The notes: generated from the letters alone by a model not told the origin. A stretch of 64,000 nt of DNA from Nymphaea colorata (GCF_008831285.2 NC_045145.1:13656040-13720039), one strand, 5' to 3'. Positions 1-13,788 are shown, counted from the first letter of the stretch. Made by a program: numbers and translations.

Positions 1-1072
1 GCTAATATTGGCCAAACAGCGATAATATCCATTTGCTGCTATTGATTCAAGTGAGATTACTCTGTACAGCAATTATGTTATTATCTAGCTCCGCAATAAC
101 TTTAACTTTATGAGAACGAGCCTGCTCCAGTATGGAGTGGCCAACTATGGAATGTGTGAAACTGAGTGAGGAGTAGTTTCTAATAGGTATGCTTTTGAGT
201 TATGCCCTAATGAAAAATATATACTCGCACAATTCACAGGTAGATGGATTACTGCCTACAGTCTAGTTTGAGAATACCAGAAACTCGAACTGACTAGGTC
301 TAGTTCTTGCTGTTTAAAACGAAGCTGAATGTGAGTTTTCATGCATTCTCGCATGCTCACCAGTAAAAATATGTATACGTATATAGATTTGTACATGCTT
401 AACCTGGTTTTGGAAAATTTGACATTTTTTGTTATCATTCTTGACCCGTTACATCTTAGCACAGCTGGAAGCTACAACATTCACCATCTTTTAGTTGAGT
501 TGAAATTTAATTTTGGAAACCCCAAATATGCCATTTATGGTGTTTCCAATTTAAGAGATTGGAGACTGTAAATATACTGCCTTTCACTCGTTATATGGAA
601 CATTGTTTTTTGTTGAGACCAAAAGGTTTAACGGGTGCCTTACGAAAGAAGTCCAGTATTGGGCTGTCGGATTTAGTTCTTTCATTTAAACCTTTCCTAG
701 TGGGCCCCGGTGAGAGGGCTCATTATGGAAAAGTTATTGTTAGTCTGGATAGTAATTTTATCACAATGTTCAATAGAACATTACTTGAGCAATGTTACCC
801 TTAAACAAGTTTTTAAGCAATGTGTCGGTGTTATGTTGTAGAATTTATTTAATTGATATATTAATTCAGGTAATTTTACACGTGACCAAATAAGTACTTT
901 GTTTAACAAATTTGGAATATTTTCTTTCTTAAAATTCTTTTTGTGGAAAACTGAGAAATTTACAGCTGCATTCTTTTTTCATTCAGAAAGTCATTCTAGT
1001 GTCCTACCCTATGATGGTGTTGTGGCTTGGGAAGTGCATCTTCTACATGTTCTTAATGGTCATAATTTGCAG

Positions 1073-4000
1073 GTTGATTTTGAGCAGCTGAGGATCCTTT
1101 GTGAGCGGATCATCAGAAGAGAAAAGTTGAAGGTGAGTTGGGTCTTGTTCATATGTTGTTATATACTGAAATTGCTGGTATGTGTATTGTTTTTGGGTCT
1201 TTCAATTAGTTATTGATCATTATATAGTCCTCATGCTGTGGTTTTCCTTTTTGCCTTCCTATTCTTGTCAAACACCAACACATCAACCGGCATATAATAG
1301 TTGCCAAATGGGAAAATAATCAGGAAATGCAGGAATTAGCAGTGTTATATTTATCCTACGATATGAAACCGTATCTTACGACACTTAAACGACACTTATT
1401 TTACGATACGGCTCTATTTTTCAAAAAGGGGTTCTGATGCCCCTTTTTTGCTGAGATTTTTCTTTTTAAAAGTTCCTCTCCCCTTTCATTTTCAATGCTT
1501 CCAAGAGTTCTGAGAACGTGTGTTTTCACCATCTTAAAAAAGAAATCGCCAAGAAATCATTATCTTAAGGGAGAAATCACCCGCTCAAAGGGACGAACAT
1601 GAAGAAGGTAAGAGTCACATAAATAGTTGCATTGACAGTTATATTTGGGAAAATGGATATCTCCAGACAAGCTTTTCAGTTTATTTTTTTTTCTATTTGG
1701 TATTGTATCGATTGATAATAATCATGATGTTGTTTAATCATAAACGTTATTTCAATTCTCATTTGACAGTGAATGACTGCGGATTATATGTTTTGAAGTG
1801 ATGTATTATTAATGTCATAATGCATTGTTACTTATGAATGATAATCATGAATGTTCATTTTGTGTGTAATGAGTTTTTTTTATATAGAATATGATTTCTT
1901 GATTTTTGTTTTTCTATTTTTCTTTATTTCCCCTATTTTCCGTTTTTTATGAATTAGAATAATAAATTTACGAATATGTTTATGATATACTTACTATATG
2001 TTACAATATGTGTATAGGTCGGCCTAACTGATGCACATTATGGTACAGCTTTTACAACATTGGAAATTAGAATAAAAGTGGTTATTTTAAAAGCTTTGAA
2101 CTTGGTAATAAGGAAGCAAGTAGAAAGGTATATGGGAATAACTTGGTAAATGGCATAGAACTCACATAGACATAAAATTTTAGACCCATAAAGTTTTTGT
2201 GCTTCTGGGTATGTTAGTTTCCTAATGAGACCGTTACAAATCTGTCAGTACAGGTTGTCAAAATAAAACAAAATGAAAATACATAGTTTGTCCTTTCCTA
2301 ATATTGCAATGTACTAGAAACTGTTTTTTTTTTTCACTGCATTTCAAATTTCAATATCACCTCTAATGTAAATTCAGCATTTTTGCGGGCTTAATATCAC
2401 AGCATCTCAAAAATATCATGATATTTGTGTCTGTTTTAGTATATGGGCGGGAGTTCCTGAGATAAATGTGACGTATTCTCAACCTTGAAGGTCAAGATGT
2501 CCAAGTCCCCAACTAACTGAGAATCTGAAAGCAGGCTGAACGCCAACTTCAGGAATTGGGATTCCTGTGGTTGAGAGTAGGGATTCCCTTGTTCTCGAAG
2601 ATCTGAGATTTCTGCAGCTGAAATTGTTTTGGATGATTCAAGGACTCATTTTTGAATTGTAGTGAAGTATCGGTCTGGTTAAGATTTCTCCATAGGCTTA
2701 TTTATTGGTGATGGAGCAGTATCTTCCTCTATGAAATGGTAGTTGCTAACTGAATCCTTTCCAATAATATTACCCTCATGCAGTATGAACAATTGCCATA
2801 CTTACACCTTTGATGACGATCACCTCAAATAGTGATGTTAATGACATTAATTGTACTGAAAATGCTTTTTTGGAGTTTCATGTGTCAGCTTCTGTCACAA
2901 CAATTTTGTTTTGCCAATACAACAAGATAACAGAGGTTGCATATTGGCCAGGTTAGCTATTATTAGTTGCACATAAAAAGTAATTGGATATGGAGCTGTA
3001 GTTCCATTACATGACCTGGTGGGACACATTTGAAATTTGAATTTGCGTAGGTGATGGGCTTTTCCCCTCTTATTCGAGTGATGCTGAATGTGACAGGAAC
3101 AGCAAATGCCATTTATCCTCAAGGAGATATACATGTGTAATGTTTTTTTTTGAAAAGGTGATACACACACATACATATATATATTTGGATGGAGTCCCAC
3201 GCCAACTTTTAGAATTTAGCTTGATATCTTGGTTCATTTATCTTGATAAACTTCTGGTCTTTGTCTTGAAAATTGGTTCTTGTTACGTTTTTGTCATTCA
3301 GGTTGGTCCCTATCTCCTGTTCTTTCTGAGTTTTTCAAATATATTTTACTACAATAGGTTTTGCAAGTAAAACAAATACTTTGATAGAAGGATGCCTGCA
3401 TGTATCCAGTTTTTTCCTCCTTGCAATCTGTTCCTTGATTGCAAACGCAAGTCAAAAATATTATGATCAAAAGTTCATGAGCAAAGTGCCTCTAGTGGAA
3501 GCTGATTATTTATTGTCTTCCGTGTTTTTTAATCTTCTAGAGGAAATTTATTGAAGTCATTGAACTGAGATGGAAGATGGTGAAAGTAACTTGCAGAGCA
3601 GTGTTACAGGAAAATGTTGCTATTACTTTTAGAAGACAAAAAAAGACTAATTGTTGGAGAGAAGTTCATCTGTAGGTAGTGAGAGGAGGATTACCTTTCT
3701 AGTTTAAGCATTTCTGGCATGTTGTCTACAAGTAAATGAGAGCAAGAAACTGGATCACAATTTGATGGGGAGGCAACTTTATTATGTCCAGTAAAGGTAT
3801 TAATCTAGAATCCTAGATTGTAGTATTGGATATGCTTTCCTTTGTTGCTACGGCTAGCAATGTGCATTAATGCTGGAATAGGCACACTCAGTAAAGCTTT
3901 ACTTGAGGGGGACACGTGCTTGATTGTGTAGTTCAGAACAAATATCACATGACACTTCATGGTCAACTATGAAGCACTCTGCCTACGATGTTGTCCTTTG

Positions 4001-5700
4001 TTTATTGTTAGTCTATTGATTTGTATTCATTTCTATCTCTTGTAATTCTTCATGGCAGCACTGATATGCTGACCATGATTATTTTGTGGTTCAAGTAGAT
4101 AAGCATGTAAATGTATGCAAAATGTGGCTTACAATAAGCAATTGCGACTGAATCACTTCATCCATCCTCTTTTCAGCACAGCCAATTTACATGTGAAATC
4201 ATTATGCTTTTGTGGTTTGGTTTTAGTAGATTAGCATTTGACTGCATTTCTGCATGCATCCTCTTTTCTCGACAAACAATTGACATGTTAAACCATTATG
4301 TTTTTTGGGATTTAATTTTAGTAGAATTGTTGGCTTCACCATTGTGTGTGTGTGGCATTTGCTCTTATGGAGAGTAAATAGTTTTATTGGTTTTGAACGG
4401 TGACCAGTTAACTTTAGCCTATTCGTATTTGGTATCCAAAGTTGTGAAGAATTCAAGGGGCTAAAGAATTACTTTTTTATCCCCTTGAACTTTTTCAGAA
4501 AAATAAGCGTTTCTGGTAATAAACGGGAAAACTTCATTTAGAAGGAACCAGTACAGAAATTGAAGAATATTCAGTCATGAAAAAATTTGAGGAAAAAATA
4601 TACCCCCTCTGAAACTTCCATCATGTTAATATATACCCCCTTTGAAAGCTTCCATCATGTTGCAGCTCAAACCTCAACCAATTCTATACAGCACTACTAT
4701 GTTCCTTCACTATCAACTACAATTTGTCCTTCATAAATGCACATTCGTCTTTTTTTTTTTTCTTAGTAGGGTTTTGAACTTAGCCCATAAAAATTGGTGG
4801 TGAACATAAAGACAGTGATGATTTGCTGGGAGTTATGTGGATTTGGGCTGTCTTACGTGGTCGAGAACCCTATATGTAATAATATGTGCATAAATTCATG
4901 CACGGGCACAAATAAATCATCCTCCGTGTGCGAGGATTTTTCTTATTTTGTTGAGATGTTTTCCAATATCTTCCTGTTTCATTTTCATAGTAACCGTCAT
5001 TCATTATTTAAGAAATCTGTGTTTTTGGTCTTTAAAATTGTTCTGATTGGTGGAACCTCTGTGCAGCGGGACTTGGTGATGTGCTCTCACGACATGCTTG
5101 CTTCAAAAAGGGACTGTGTTGCTTTCTCTGTTCTTTATAATAGTTCATTTCTCCCACCTGATGTGAGCTCTTGTTCGGTGACCACATCACTTCGGGGATG
5201 TACTGATGATAACAAATCCTGGAGTGAAGTAATGCAAAGATCTGATGATGTAACAGTGGATAGCACTCTCTCTGGTGTTCGTAGCAGTTCACATCCTGTG
5301 CACTTGGATATGGAAATTAAAAGCAGTGACAGGTCCAAATCCATAAAGCCTTATGCAAGGAAGAGAACTGATGAGATGCCAACTGCTGGCAAGCACCTTC
5401 CTGACCAATCTGTGTCTGGCGGTTTCTGGAGTTCAACAGATGAAAAGGGTCGGAAAGTGAAGTGTAGGAAGGTAATCATCACTTTATAGTCTGAATTGCT
5501 TTGAAAGATGGTTTGTGGCTGATCTGTGCATGGTTTTTCAGCATACAGAAACCCTTCAGAAAGAGGTGGTAATGACACCAATTGAAGCCTCAGTGCAGAA
5601 CCAGCGGCTGCCTAAAGGTTTTGCTTATGTTCCTGTTGACTGTCTTGCCAAGGAGCAGCTAGTCAGCCATGAAGCGGAGATTCATGATTCGCATAGCTAG
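1073..5700 (+). CDS. 3' part of a plant PHD-finger-type protein gene (partial, last three exons seen)
   Basis: Three exons join in phase 0: 1073-1132 (20 codons, starts VDFEQLRILCERIIRREKLK, GTGAG donor), 5067-5471 (135 codons, starts RDLVMCSHDMLASKRD) and 5542-5700 (52 codons plus TAG, ends EAEIHDSHS). The 5' part of the gene lies left of the window. The signature 'LCERIIRREKLKRDLV.CSHD.LA.KRD', followed by a Ser/Asp-rich stretch and 'KGFAYVPVDCL' near the end, matches my memory of the C-terminus of a plant PHD-finger protein family (Arabidopsis At1g77800 type). No PHD zinc finger lies in the visible part, so a role in chromatin reading is inferred from the family only. The intron at 1133-5066 is unusually long (3.9 kb). 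An AATAAA at 6162 is a candidate polyadenylation signal. The exons are convincing; the family name is less certain. Confidence 0.6.
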
Positions 5701-6816
5701 ATGATTCATCCTGTGGGTAAGATATCTTTTCGTTCCCTTGCAGCACTGTGTATCACCATGCTCTCAAACAGAAGCCACCTATTCGCAAGCAGCCAAAGTT
5801 AGTGTTTCTGATACTAAGGCCGTAATGGACCCAGAGAATGGGTGGTTTGATGGATGAGATTCTTGATGCTCCGCTCGGTCTATCAATACAACATGCGGTT
5901 TCATGATTCCACACAGTTTTGGAGATCCAGTTTGTGTATCTATTCTTGAGAGCAAAAATGTACAGAGGTTGAAAATTACCTTCCGCCAGTATATGTATCA
6001 GGGTTGAAAGGCGGCCCAGATTCTTCTTTAAAAGGGCCGAGGGGTTGCTTGCTTCTTCCCATGTAACTATATGAAAATGTATAAGAATCTCTGCTTTGCA
6101 GGTTTTGTATGATTTTGTTCATTTTCTTGTTTCAAAATTCCATAATTCGAGGCAGTAGTCAAATAAATTCTACACCAATTAATTGGGTCTGTTTTGGTTG
6201 GGTAATCAGTACAAAGTCCTATTGTATTTTTTTTTTCTGCCACCTCTACTTTAGTTGCCTATAATGGCTGCAAGCTTCGTGAGTGTGTGAGCATTTTTGT
6301 GTCGGTATCCCTATCCTTATGCTGCGCATGTTTTTGTGCGGATGCTTCATGCTTGTGTACTTTCACGCACATTTAGAAGCTTGTAGCTGCAGTTAGTTTA
6401 GATCTTAAACAGTTATTCGGCGCTGAGCAGCAATCGAGTCGACCTGTAAGTGATTTCCCCGTGGAAGTTTCTTTTCCCGACAGAATTGTCTGTGCAGTTG
6501 TCTTTTTTACGTCTATTTTCCGTTTCTGCAGGTGTAATCTTCATATATAAAAGATACAAGTTTCCAGTTGAAGCTTGAGCTGTGCCAGTCTCCGCTTGCT
6601 TTCATTTCCGTTGTCTGAGGAGCCATCTAAGATTCCATATAGAATGCTTGGAGTTCAATGGTGTGTTCCTCTTCCTAGTGTACCTATAGTGGGTTCGGGC
6701 TTGGTTCGTCTCTGTGCAAATCTTTAGAATATTGAATTCCACTTTTTATTTCATGCATACAGCTAGCTTGCTTAGTCGAATATTTGCCACTTTACTTTCG
6801 AATTTCGTCTCTAACT

Positions 6817-6851
<35 letters not shown>

Positions 6852-8693
6852 TGTATTCTATCTCAGACCACTTATGTCAGACAAAAACCAGGCCTCTTAA
6901 ATTTGTCTTGAAAAATGTTTCAAAAAGCATGTAAAAATAAAAATCTGATGGTGTATATATTCGAGCATGCAGACGAAGGTTACCAAGCCAAGCCAAGCCA
7001 AGCCTGTAGAACTGGCATTCTATGAGCGCTAATAAAATGCAAATTTATTTCCCTCGCAAAGAATACAACTTTTAGCTCTTGTGCTGTTTAAGCATGATCT
7101 GTTGAGTCTCTGACATGGCCTCTATCATCCATGAAAAGATTGTTTTCGCCAATCGCCTTTGAGGACGCCAATCGCTTCTCAAGTCGATGAATTTAGCTTT
7201 GTAGCAGAGGGTAGTTCCATCTGGTAAAATCGCTTGTAGTGATTGTTGGGGCTCTCAACTTTCGCAATACTGAAAAGGAGGGACAGCTGTTTCACCTTTC
7301 CCTTGATCCAGCCCGTGCCAGCGGAGGTCATGGCCATCCTTCGTCGTCTATGTTCCATTTCAGGTCCAGCAAATATGTCTTCATGTTTTATTTGGACCGC
7401 TTTCACATAATGGGCAGGATCACAGACGCATGCTTATGCAGTTTCCAAGTGTATTGGTCCCTGACGTCCGTCTTTATTCTATTGCAGTTAGAAAACTTGT
7501 GTGCTGATGATCTGTTTTAATCAGGAGGTAGAATGGTCAGGTTGTCAAGGGGTGGTCATTTAGATGTGCAAATGGGCTCTTATGCGTAATACGCTCTCTG
7601 TTTTCCTTAGAATCTGGTTGGATTGGCAATTATCCAGTGGTTGTTCGTCTGAAAATGCACTTGGGTAAAAAAGGCCGGGCGTGTAATTTCCTAATCTGAA
7701 TACGTATTCTGAAAACGTTATATTTTTGTTTCAAGAAACTTGTTGCGTGTAATTTCTGGCCGATGACCCAGCCTCATTGCTTCAGGTACCTATCACTCCC
7801 TGTCATCATTTACTTTCAGAAAGTGGGAACATGATACAGTTTTTTCCTCCCTCATTGCTCAGCCTTTGCGGGCCAGAAAATTTCCTCATTGCTGTCGATT
7901 CCCACCTTCGGACAGTTTGCCTCAGGCACTGTTTGTGGAGCCACAAATGAATGCTTTCTTATTTGATGATGGGCATATATCTTCTTTAAATTTGCCTTAC
8001 TTTTCGATGTAGCAGAGGTAGCATTTTCTGAATGAAATAAAGCAAAAAATAATCATGAAGATGGTCAAGCTTTTAATCATTTTGATTGTATATCTGTTGA
8101 TAGTTATCCTATAAGTATGTCTGTTGATGGTCATCCAATACATCTAATAGATGTTATTTTACTTGTAGTTTTTTATTGTTACATTATTTTCGTGAATATT
8201 ATATATTAGACACTTTGAGATTAGGCTTAATGTCATGATGCGAACATTATTGCAGTTAACAATATAGATAGTAACAACTTTTATTTTTCTTTCCTCTTTT
8301 TTGGGTTTCGGGACTATATTAAAGTGAAACCTTACGATTACTTGTGATGTTTGAAAGAAGAAAAGTAGGGGAAGGAATTTGGGAGGAACTTGAAGAGAAA
8401 GATCTCTCCTAGAAAAGATTAAAATGACTTCTGCTGACAAAATTTTATCCATTTCAAGCGAGAAGAAGAAATTTTCTTAGCAGGATGTTCATGGTGACCT
8501 GCCCAATCCTATTTTTCTTCTATTAAATTCTTTTGGTGCCACATATGAAAAAAAAAAAAGTTGGCGAAAATTTTCGGCCTTTCTGAATTTTGTCTCCGAA
8601 TCATATAACTAACAGTTTCTTTATCATGAAGATTCTACTTCAGATCTGGCAACAAGAACGAGCTCTATTGGCCGAGACGGTTCAGGTTCATTA
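5701..8693. other. 3' UTR of the PHD-like gene and spacer
   Basis: About 450 bases after the TAG at 5700 are probably 3' UTR, with AATAAA at 6162-6167. The rest shows no frame with convincing coding character. It holds a (TG)n(TA)n tract at about 6818-6851 and a short run of four AGCCA-like units at about 6983-7003. A transcribed non-coding RNA cannot be excluded. Confidence 0.5.
6818..6851. repeat. (TG)n(TA)n microsatellite
   Basis: Compound dinucleotide tract: TGTGTG runs directly into about a dozen TA units. Short spurious reading frames across it come from the repeat. Confidence 0.9.
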
Positions 8694-9335
8694 TCACACT
8701 GTCGACGGAGCCTCTGCTGTCAAACCCACTCGAGCGTTTTCTATTTGAAGCTTCTTCAAAGAGAGGCCGGCTGACCTCCTCTTCCACAAGCTGCTCCCCT
8801 CGCATCCCCGTATGACGACGTGTCTGATTATCTGAAGTGGTGGATCGATCTCTAAACTTACGGAATGATCCATATATTCTTTTCCGTTACCGTGTTGAGC
8901 GACGAATTCATAGTTCTCCCCGTCTTTTCTCCGAGCCCACTTGCCGGAGAACACCTTTTTGATCTTTGTCAGAGTATTTCTCGTTCCTTCGGTGCTCGAG
9001 CCTGGCTTGAGGGGCTTGGGAAAGGCTTGCGGGTCATGGTGCTGATGCTGGCACCTGACCTGGCCCATGCAACCTACTTTTGGTGAGGTGGGTTCTGGTT
9101 GCGCCGGCGACTTCTTGTTGGCGGTGGCGACGGCGGTGAATTGGAGGTTCTTCCATCTCTGACCACTTCTATTCCTGGTTGCTGCATCTCTGCCGGGGCT
9201 GAAGTACAGTGAGTGAATTGCTCCAATGGATGATCGCCGGTATTGGTCGCCGGTATACCTATTGCTGGGGCAAATTGCTGCTGGTACCGACTCCTTTGCT
9301 GCTCTGTTGGTATCCTTCTTCTTCATGGCTGCCAT
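8694..9335 (-). CDS. Small basic plant protein with SPKVGCMGQV motif, unknown function
   Basis: Single-exon frame on the minus strand. An in-frame ATG lies at 9455, but the 40 residues after it are mostly Leu-Ser repeats encoded by a (GA)n tract, so I prefer the ATG at 9335 (MAAMKKKDTN), giving about 213 aa. The protein is basic and low in complexity. It carries 'SPKVGCMGQVRC' near the middle, then 'KIKKVFSGKWARRKD', and ends in a basic region (WKRRSAGLSLKKLQ). The 'SPKV.C.GQV' motif recurs in a group of uncharacterised plant proteins I recall, some annotated as syringolide-induced-like; their biochemical role is unknown to me. No signal peptide or membrane segment is visible. The motif and the clean 213-codon frame argue for a real gene. 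The GA tract probably sits in its 5' UTR. Confidence 0.6.
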   Translation of the reverse strand: MAAMKKKDTNRAAKESVPAAICPSNRYTGDQYRRSSIGAIHSLYFSPGRDAATRNRSGQRWKNLQFTAVATANKKSPAQPEPTSPKVGCMGQVRCQHQHHDPQAFPKPLKPGSSTEGTRNTLTKIKKVFSGKWARRKDGENYEFVAQHGNGKEYMDHSVSLEIDPPLQIIRHVVIRGCEGSSLWKRRSAGLSLKKLQIENARVGLTAEAPSTV

Positions 9336-9340
9336 CAGAG

Positions 9341-9344
<4 letters not shown>

Positions 9345-9381
<37 letters not shown>
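9345..9381. repeat. (GA)n microsatellite, probably in a 5' UTR
   Basis: About 18 GA units on the + strand (CT on the coding strand) directly upstream of the preferred start codon at 9335. Translated in frame it would give Ser-Leu repeats, which is why the upstream ATG is not preferred. CT-rich tracts are common just upstream of plant start codons. Confidence 0.85.
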
Positions 9382-9385
<4 letters not shown>

Positions 9386-9754
9386 GAGAGAGTTGCGTAT
9401 GACTATCGCTTTGTTGATGGTGGTGGCTGTGGTTGGTTGTATTCAAAGATGGCAACTAAGTGACTATCTTTCCTGACGCTGTTGAATGCCCAAAGGTTTT
9501 AGAGAATGACAATCACCTACCTGGTTGGCAAACTATGACAAATGTCTGGTTATTTTGTTGTCAGTATCTACACTAAAATCAGGCATGTGCTAGCGCATTC
9601 GGAATATGCTAAAATTTTGATAATTGAGTGAAAATGTAATGCTAACAACATATTTGCGACGGTCAAACATTTCGTGCGATGGTGAAATTAATCGAAACAA
9701 AGTTTACGTCATTTTATGGATTAACTGAGCACCGTCGTATAGGTTTTTTTATGA

Positions 9755-9777
9755 TATATATATATATATATATATAT
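9755..9777. repeat. (TA)n microsatellite
   Basis: Pure alternating TA run of about 23 bases. Confidence 0.9.
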
Positions 9778-9829
9778 GTCTCCGATCTGACGTTCCTTTT
9801 CCCGTGTATTTCTTCTTCTAAGCAAAGGG

Positions 9830-9919
9830 GACGTTCATTAAAGTAAAACGATAACCAGTAGCCAGCGGGGCCGAGACGTTCATTAAAGTAGAACGATGAC
9901 CAGTAGCCAGCAGGGCTGA
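9830..9919. repeat. 45-bp imperfect tandem duplication
   Basis: Two adjacent copies, 9830-9874 and 9875-9919, both starting GACGTTCATTAAAGTA and containing CCAGTAGCCAGC. They differ at only a few positions, mostly transitions. No coding or regulatory role is apparent. Confidence 0.85.
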
Positions 9920-12900
9920 TCTAACATACGTTGCCTATGCGCTTACAAACATATAGGACAAGTAATTTTGAACATATGTCAATACACAACAAATATAAAA
10001 AATCCAAAGAATCCTTCGTAAAAACAACTGTGTAAATGTTGTAATTAAATAATGGAACCAAGATTGGGCATATAAGAACATGGTTCAGAACAGTGAGATG
10101 TTTTTTTAATACACTTATGGATGGCGCAAACTAATGGCGTTTTTTATTAGGTGGAGGAGACAATTGACCAAGTTTAGTGGGTCCTGAGGTTCATGTTTCA
10201 TATGAGTACTTGAGATGATTTTCTGCATTTGATTGTGATGTTGTTGGATTTTCGTTGAGAACACCTAAAAATTTTGTCAAGCCTCGACAGTCACATTTTT
10301 GTCGTTCTTCTTTGCATATAAATTGGTACTTTTGAGAGATGGAAGTTGGTAGATACTGACTGGAGTCCTTCCCCGAATCCATCCCCATGCCCCACCTTCT
10401 TCGAGGGCTTGGATTTCCTAACTCCAACAAGAAGGAATGTAATTGGTACTCGTAATTAACCGCTACGGTCTAGCCCCAACATTTTACTTGTAATAGTTGG
10501 CAACTCTACTATCATCACTCTGCCCACAAGAAACTTCCTTTTTTCTGGCAAGATTTTTTTCTCTTGGAAATCAAGTTTTTTTTTTCTTTTCAATCTAAAA
10601 AGAACTCAGAAATAAGTGTATATAAAATGCTTAAAATATTGAAGTCCTTTCGTTCCATATGGGCGAAAGAGACGCTTCAGGACTAAGGAGCTCCAACTTA
10701 TTAAGATGCAAAAAGAGATCGGGACCAGGGTCATGCGCCCTGGCTACAGAACTAGCAGGTGTAAAAGAAGGCATTGAAACTTGATCGTTCCGGCTCATAG
10801 TGGCAGGAGCAGAACGTCTACATGCCCCCGTATATGCACCACCTAGGAGATTGGATTTCTTCTTACAGTAGCTCTTCATAGACGTTACACAAATTTAATT
10901 GCATGAGATCTCATATACAATTGACTGGATCAGCATGGGGTCCATACCAACTTAAAAAAAAAAAATTCAGATAATTCGTTTGAGATCCCTCAAAAATCTC
11001 CTAAATATACGGATCTCTACGTTTTTTTAACTTCTCTTTCCTCTGTTGGGATAGGAACTTAGGTGGTCGGACCGCTTCCTGGTGTGCAGCTGATAAAGCG
11101 ATGGGTTTGGTTGGTTGCCCATTTTTTTCGTAGGATTTGGGACCTACAAACAATCCCACGTTTAGGGCAATAAACAAAGGAGCTGCCGGGTCCGGCGTCT
11201 AGGTTAACAATCATGGACATAGATTTGCTCAAGTGCCAACAAGAGCTTTCTTCGTAAAAGGACCTTAAAGTTGAAGGAGGCCGAAAATTCTACACCAGGA
11301 TGCATCATTTGGTGTAACCTCGTGAGTAGTGTGTCTACCCATCACCAACTTGAACTTGGTAACTGGGAAGAGAAAAGGACAACCGAACAATGCATGTACA
11401 GGAATCACTTGGCTTTTACTTTTATCACGATAAATGTGTAAGTCTACGGAGGAGGAAACAGGGAAAGCAAAAGAAAGTAACTAGGGTTGAAAAAGGTATT
11501 GCTTCTCTTGTCAATGCATGACATCCGCATATGAGGTGGTTGCAGAAACTTCACGTTTTAACTGTGGTATTGAAAATGTACAGGCATGACAGAGATTTTG
11601 ACAGATACCGGCAGAAATTGATAAAGTGCGAACAGAACTCCCCCCACTGGGTTGGAGCTCTAACTTTTCTACCCGTTTGGTTGGCCAGCCAGTTCAACCA
11701 TACTCAGGATCGCGGCATCTTTACAGGAAACGACCAAGAAATGACGATCCAATTCATTGGACTGAAGATGAAGACACCCAAGTCCCATCAGCAGCCACAC
11801 TTGGTAGGTCTCTCTCTAGTCGAAAAATCCTCGGGGTACCATCCGGCCACCAACATTCATCGGTAAATGTTGGTGACGGAACTATTGAATGAAATCGGGA
11901 AGAGCTGTGTTGTCATTCCGACCATGAAGGTTGGCCTCCAGTTTGTATATCTTCGGTCGCTGCTCTGAGGTGCCTTATTTTAACCAATTTATCATCAATG
12001 GAGGCATGCTTTTTGTTCTGTAGTCTAGGATCAGTGAATGATCTCGGCCTGTGAATGTCAGTAAGAGGCCCTTTGGCAACCATAAGAAATTGTTGGTCCC
12101 ACAAACTTACTTGCAATAAAAATTGGGGCAGATTCTGACACACTGTTTTGTGAAGTTTCATGGGGCAATAATAATTTGTTACTATTGCCAAGCCAGCACT
12201 AAGGGTTACGGATGATGATGAATTAGAGGTACAAATAACGTTTCTATGTTTAACGTATGATTCTTCTTTTCATCAAGAACGGTGTGAAGTCCGGGCAGTC
12301 CAAGAATCAGCATCACTAACAAAATGGAATCTAGATATTCTATATTGCTTAATATAACCAATTTACAAAATCAGCGGTTGGGATTTAAATTCTGAGTAAG
12401 AATCTTGTAACTACATTAGAATGCGTGTATATAATGTCGCTTATCAAAGCTTGATGTAGCATGTAGGTGTCTCCCCAGAAATAGAAAAAAGAACAAAGGA
12501 TCTGCTCATCTGGCTTGCAGAAGGAACATATAAGGTCACCAAATTAGTCAAATGCCACACTTTTGAAGCCCATATAGCTGTTCCTCGCATCATGGTTGAA
12601 GCTGGTTGTCTTTGGGGAAAGGGAAACCTGTAGGGTTTTTTAAAAAGGAAAAGGACCATGTATGTTCTGCAATATAAGCTAGCTAGAAATGGCGATTAGA
12701 CGCCCAAAAACTAAAAACTCTTCTTCACTCGTCTGGTAGCTTCTGAATGTTACTCAGCTGGCAGGGACATCACCACCAGAGTGCCACTTGCTGCAAGGAC
12801 AGAGTTGGGTATAATTCTCCAGGGGGAATGTTCGGAGGCCGTATCAATCGGGAAGTTTCTTACGATGATGATGGGGAAATCAAACTTGTCCCACTGGAGT

Positions 12901-13765
12901 ATCCTTCTTTTCCTTGTTTGTTCCAGACAGGAGTAGCGCCACACATTACATTTGTTTGTATATCCTTTGTGTTTCTCTGCGGGCAAGTGGAAAAAGCGCA
13001 TACTAATATCCGGCGGTTCATATAGTTTTTTTTTTTTTTCCTTTCCCCCACCCCGATTTCCTTTGAATCATACTGCTTTTTGTTCTTTTTGGAGCATCAA
13101 TCGCAATTCTCCTCGTTTGTTTCGATCTGGGACAGATTACGAGTGTGAATTTTCATTTCTGTGCGTCATTTGGAGAAAGCTGTAATTTAATTTTGACTTC
13201 GGGCACCTTGAGAGCGTAAGCAAGTTATCCAGAATGCACCAGATCTATGCCATGTTTGATGCAATATAGTGTTGGTTGGGTTTGAAACTATACGATTTGG
13301 TTGCTGCTCCACGAATGCTTCATCTATCTCGTTATTATTCAACAACTCTATTTTTTACTTGGGATCCTCTATGTTCAAAAGGTTACGCGTGATCATCGGA
13401 CATTTGATATGCATTTAATTAGATTTAGATTTTCCAAATGACTTACTTTGCGTTACATATTTCACATAAACCATTGTACGTGGGCATCATGTTATATTTT
13501 GGTAACGTTTCATCTTGCTTACAAATTTCTGTATGTAAGGTGCTCTTTAGTAAAACTTGTGCCCATAAAATAAGAATGTATATCAAAATTTAAAGACAAA
13601 AGTCTCCTACATACAAAAATTAGGAATATGTAAGGTGCCCCTTAGTAAAACTGTGGTATGCATACCTGTATTTCAACTGATCGCTATTTCCCATGTGAAG
13701 GTGAAGCCCATTGCATGTTTGCATGCCTTCCCTTGTGGTTAAAACAAATATGCTTCATTAAAAGA

Positions 13766-13788
13766 ATATATATATATATATATATATG
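13766..13788. repeat. (TA)n microsatellite
   Basis: Pure TA run, followed after GT by a further short TA stretch. Confidence 0.9.

Noticed and set aside
4794..5066. 5' part of a 231-aa + frame
   Set aside because: Only the portion from 5067 follows a splice acceptor and matches the gene family; the part before it is intron read-through.
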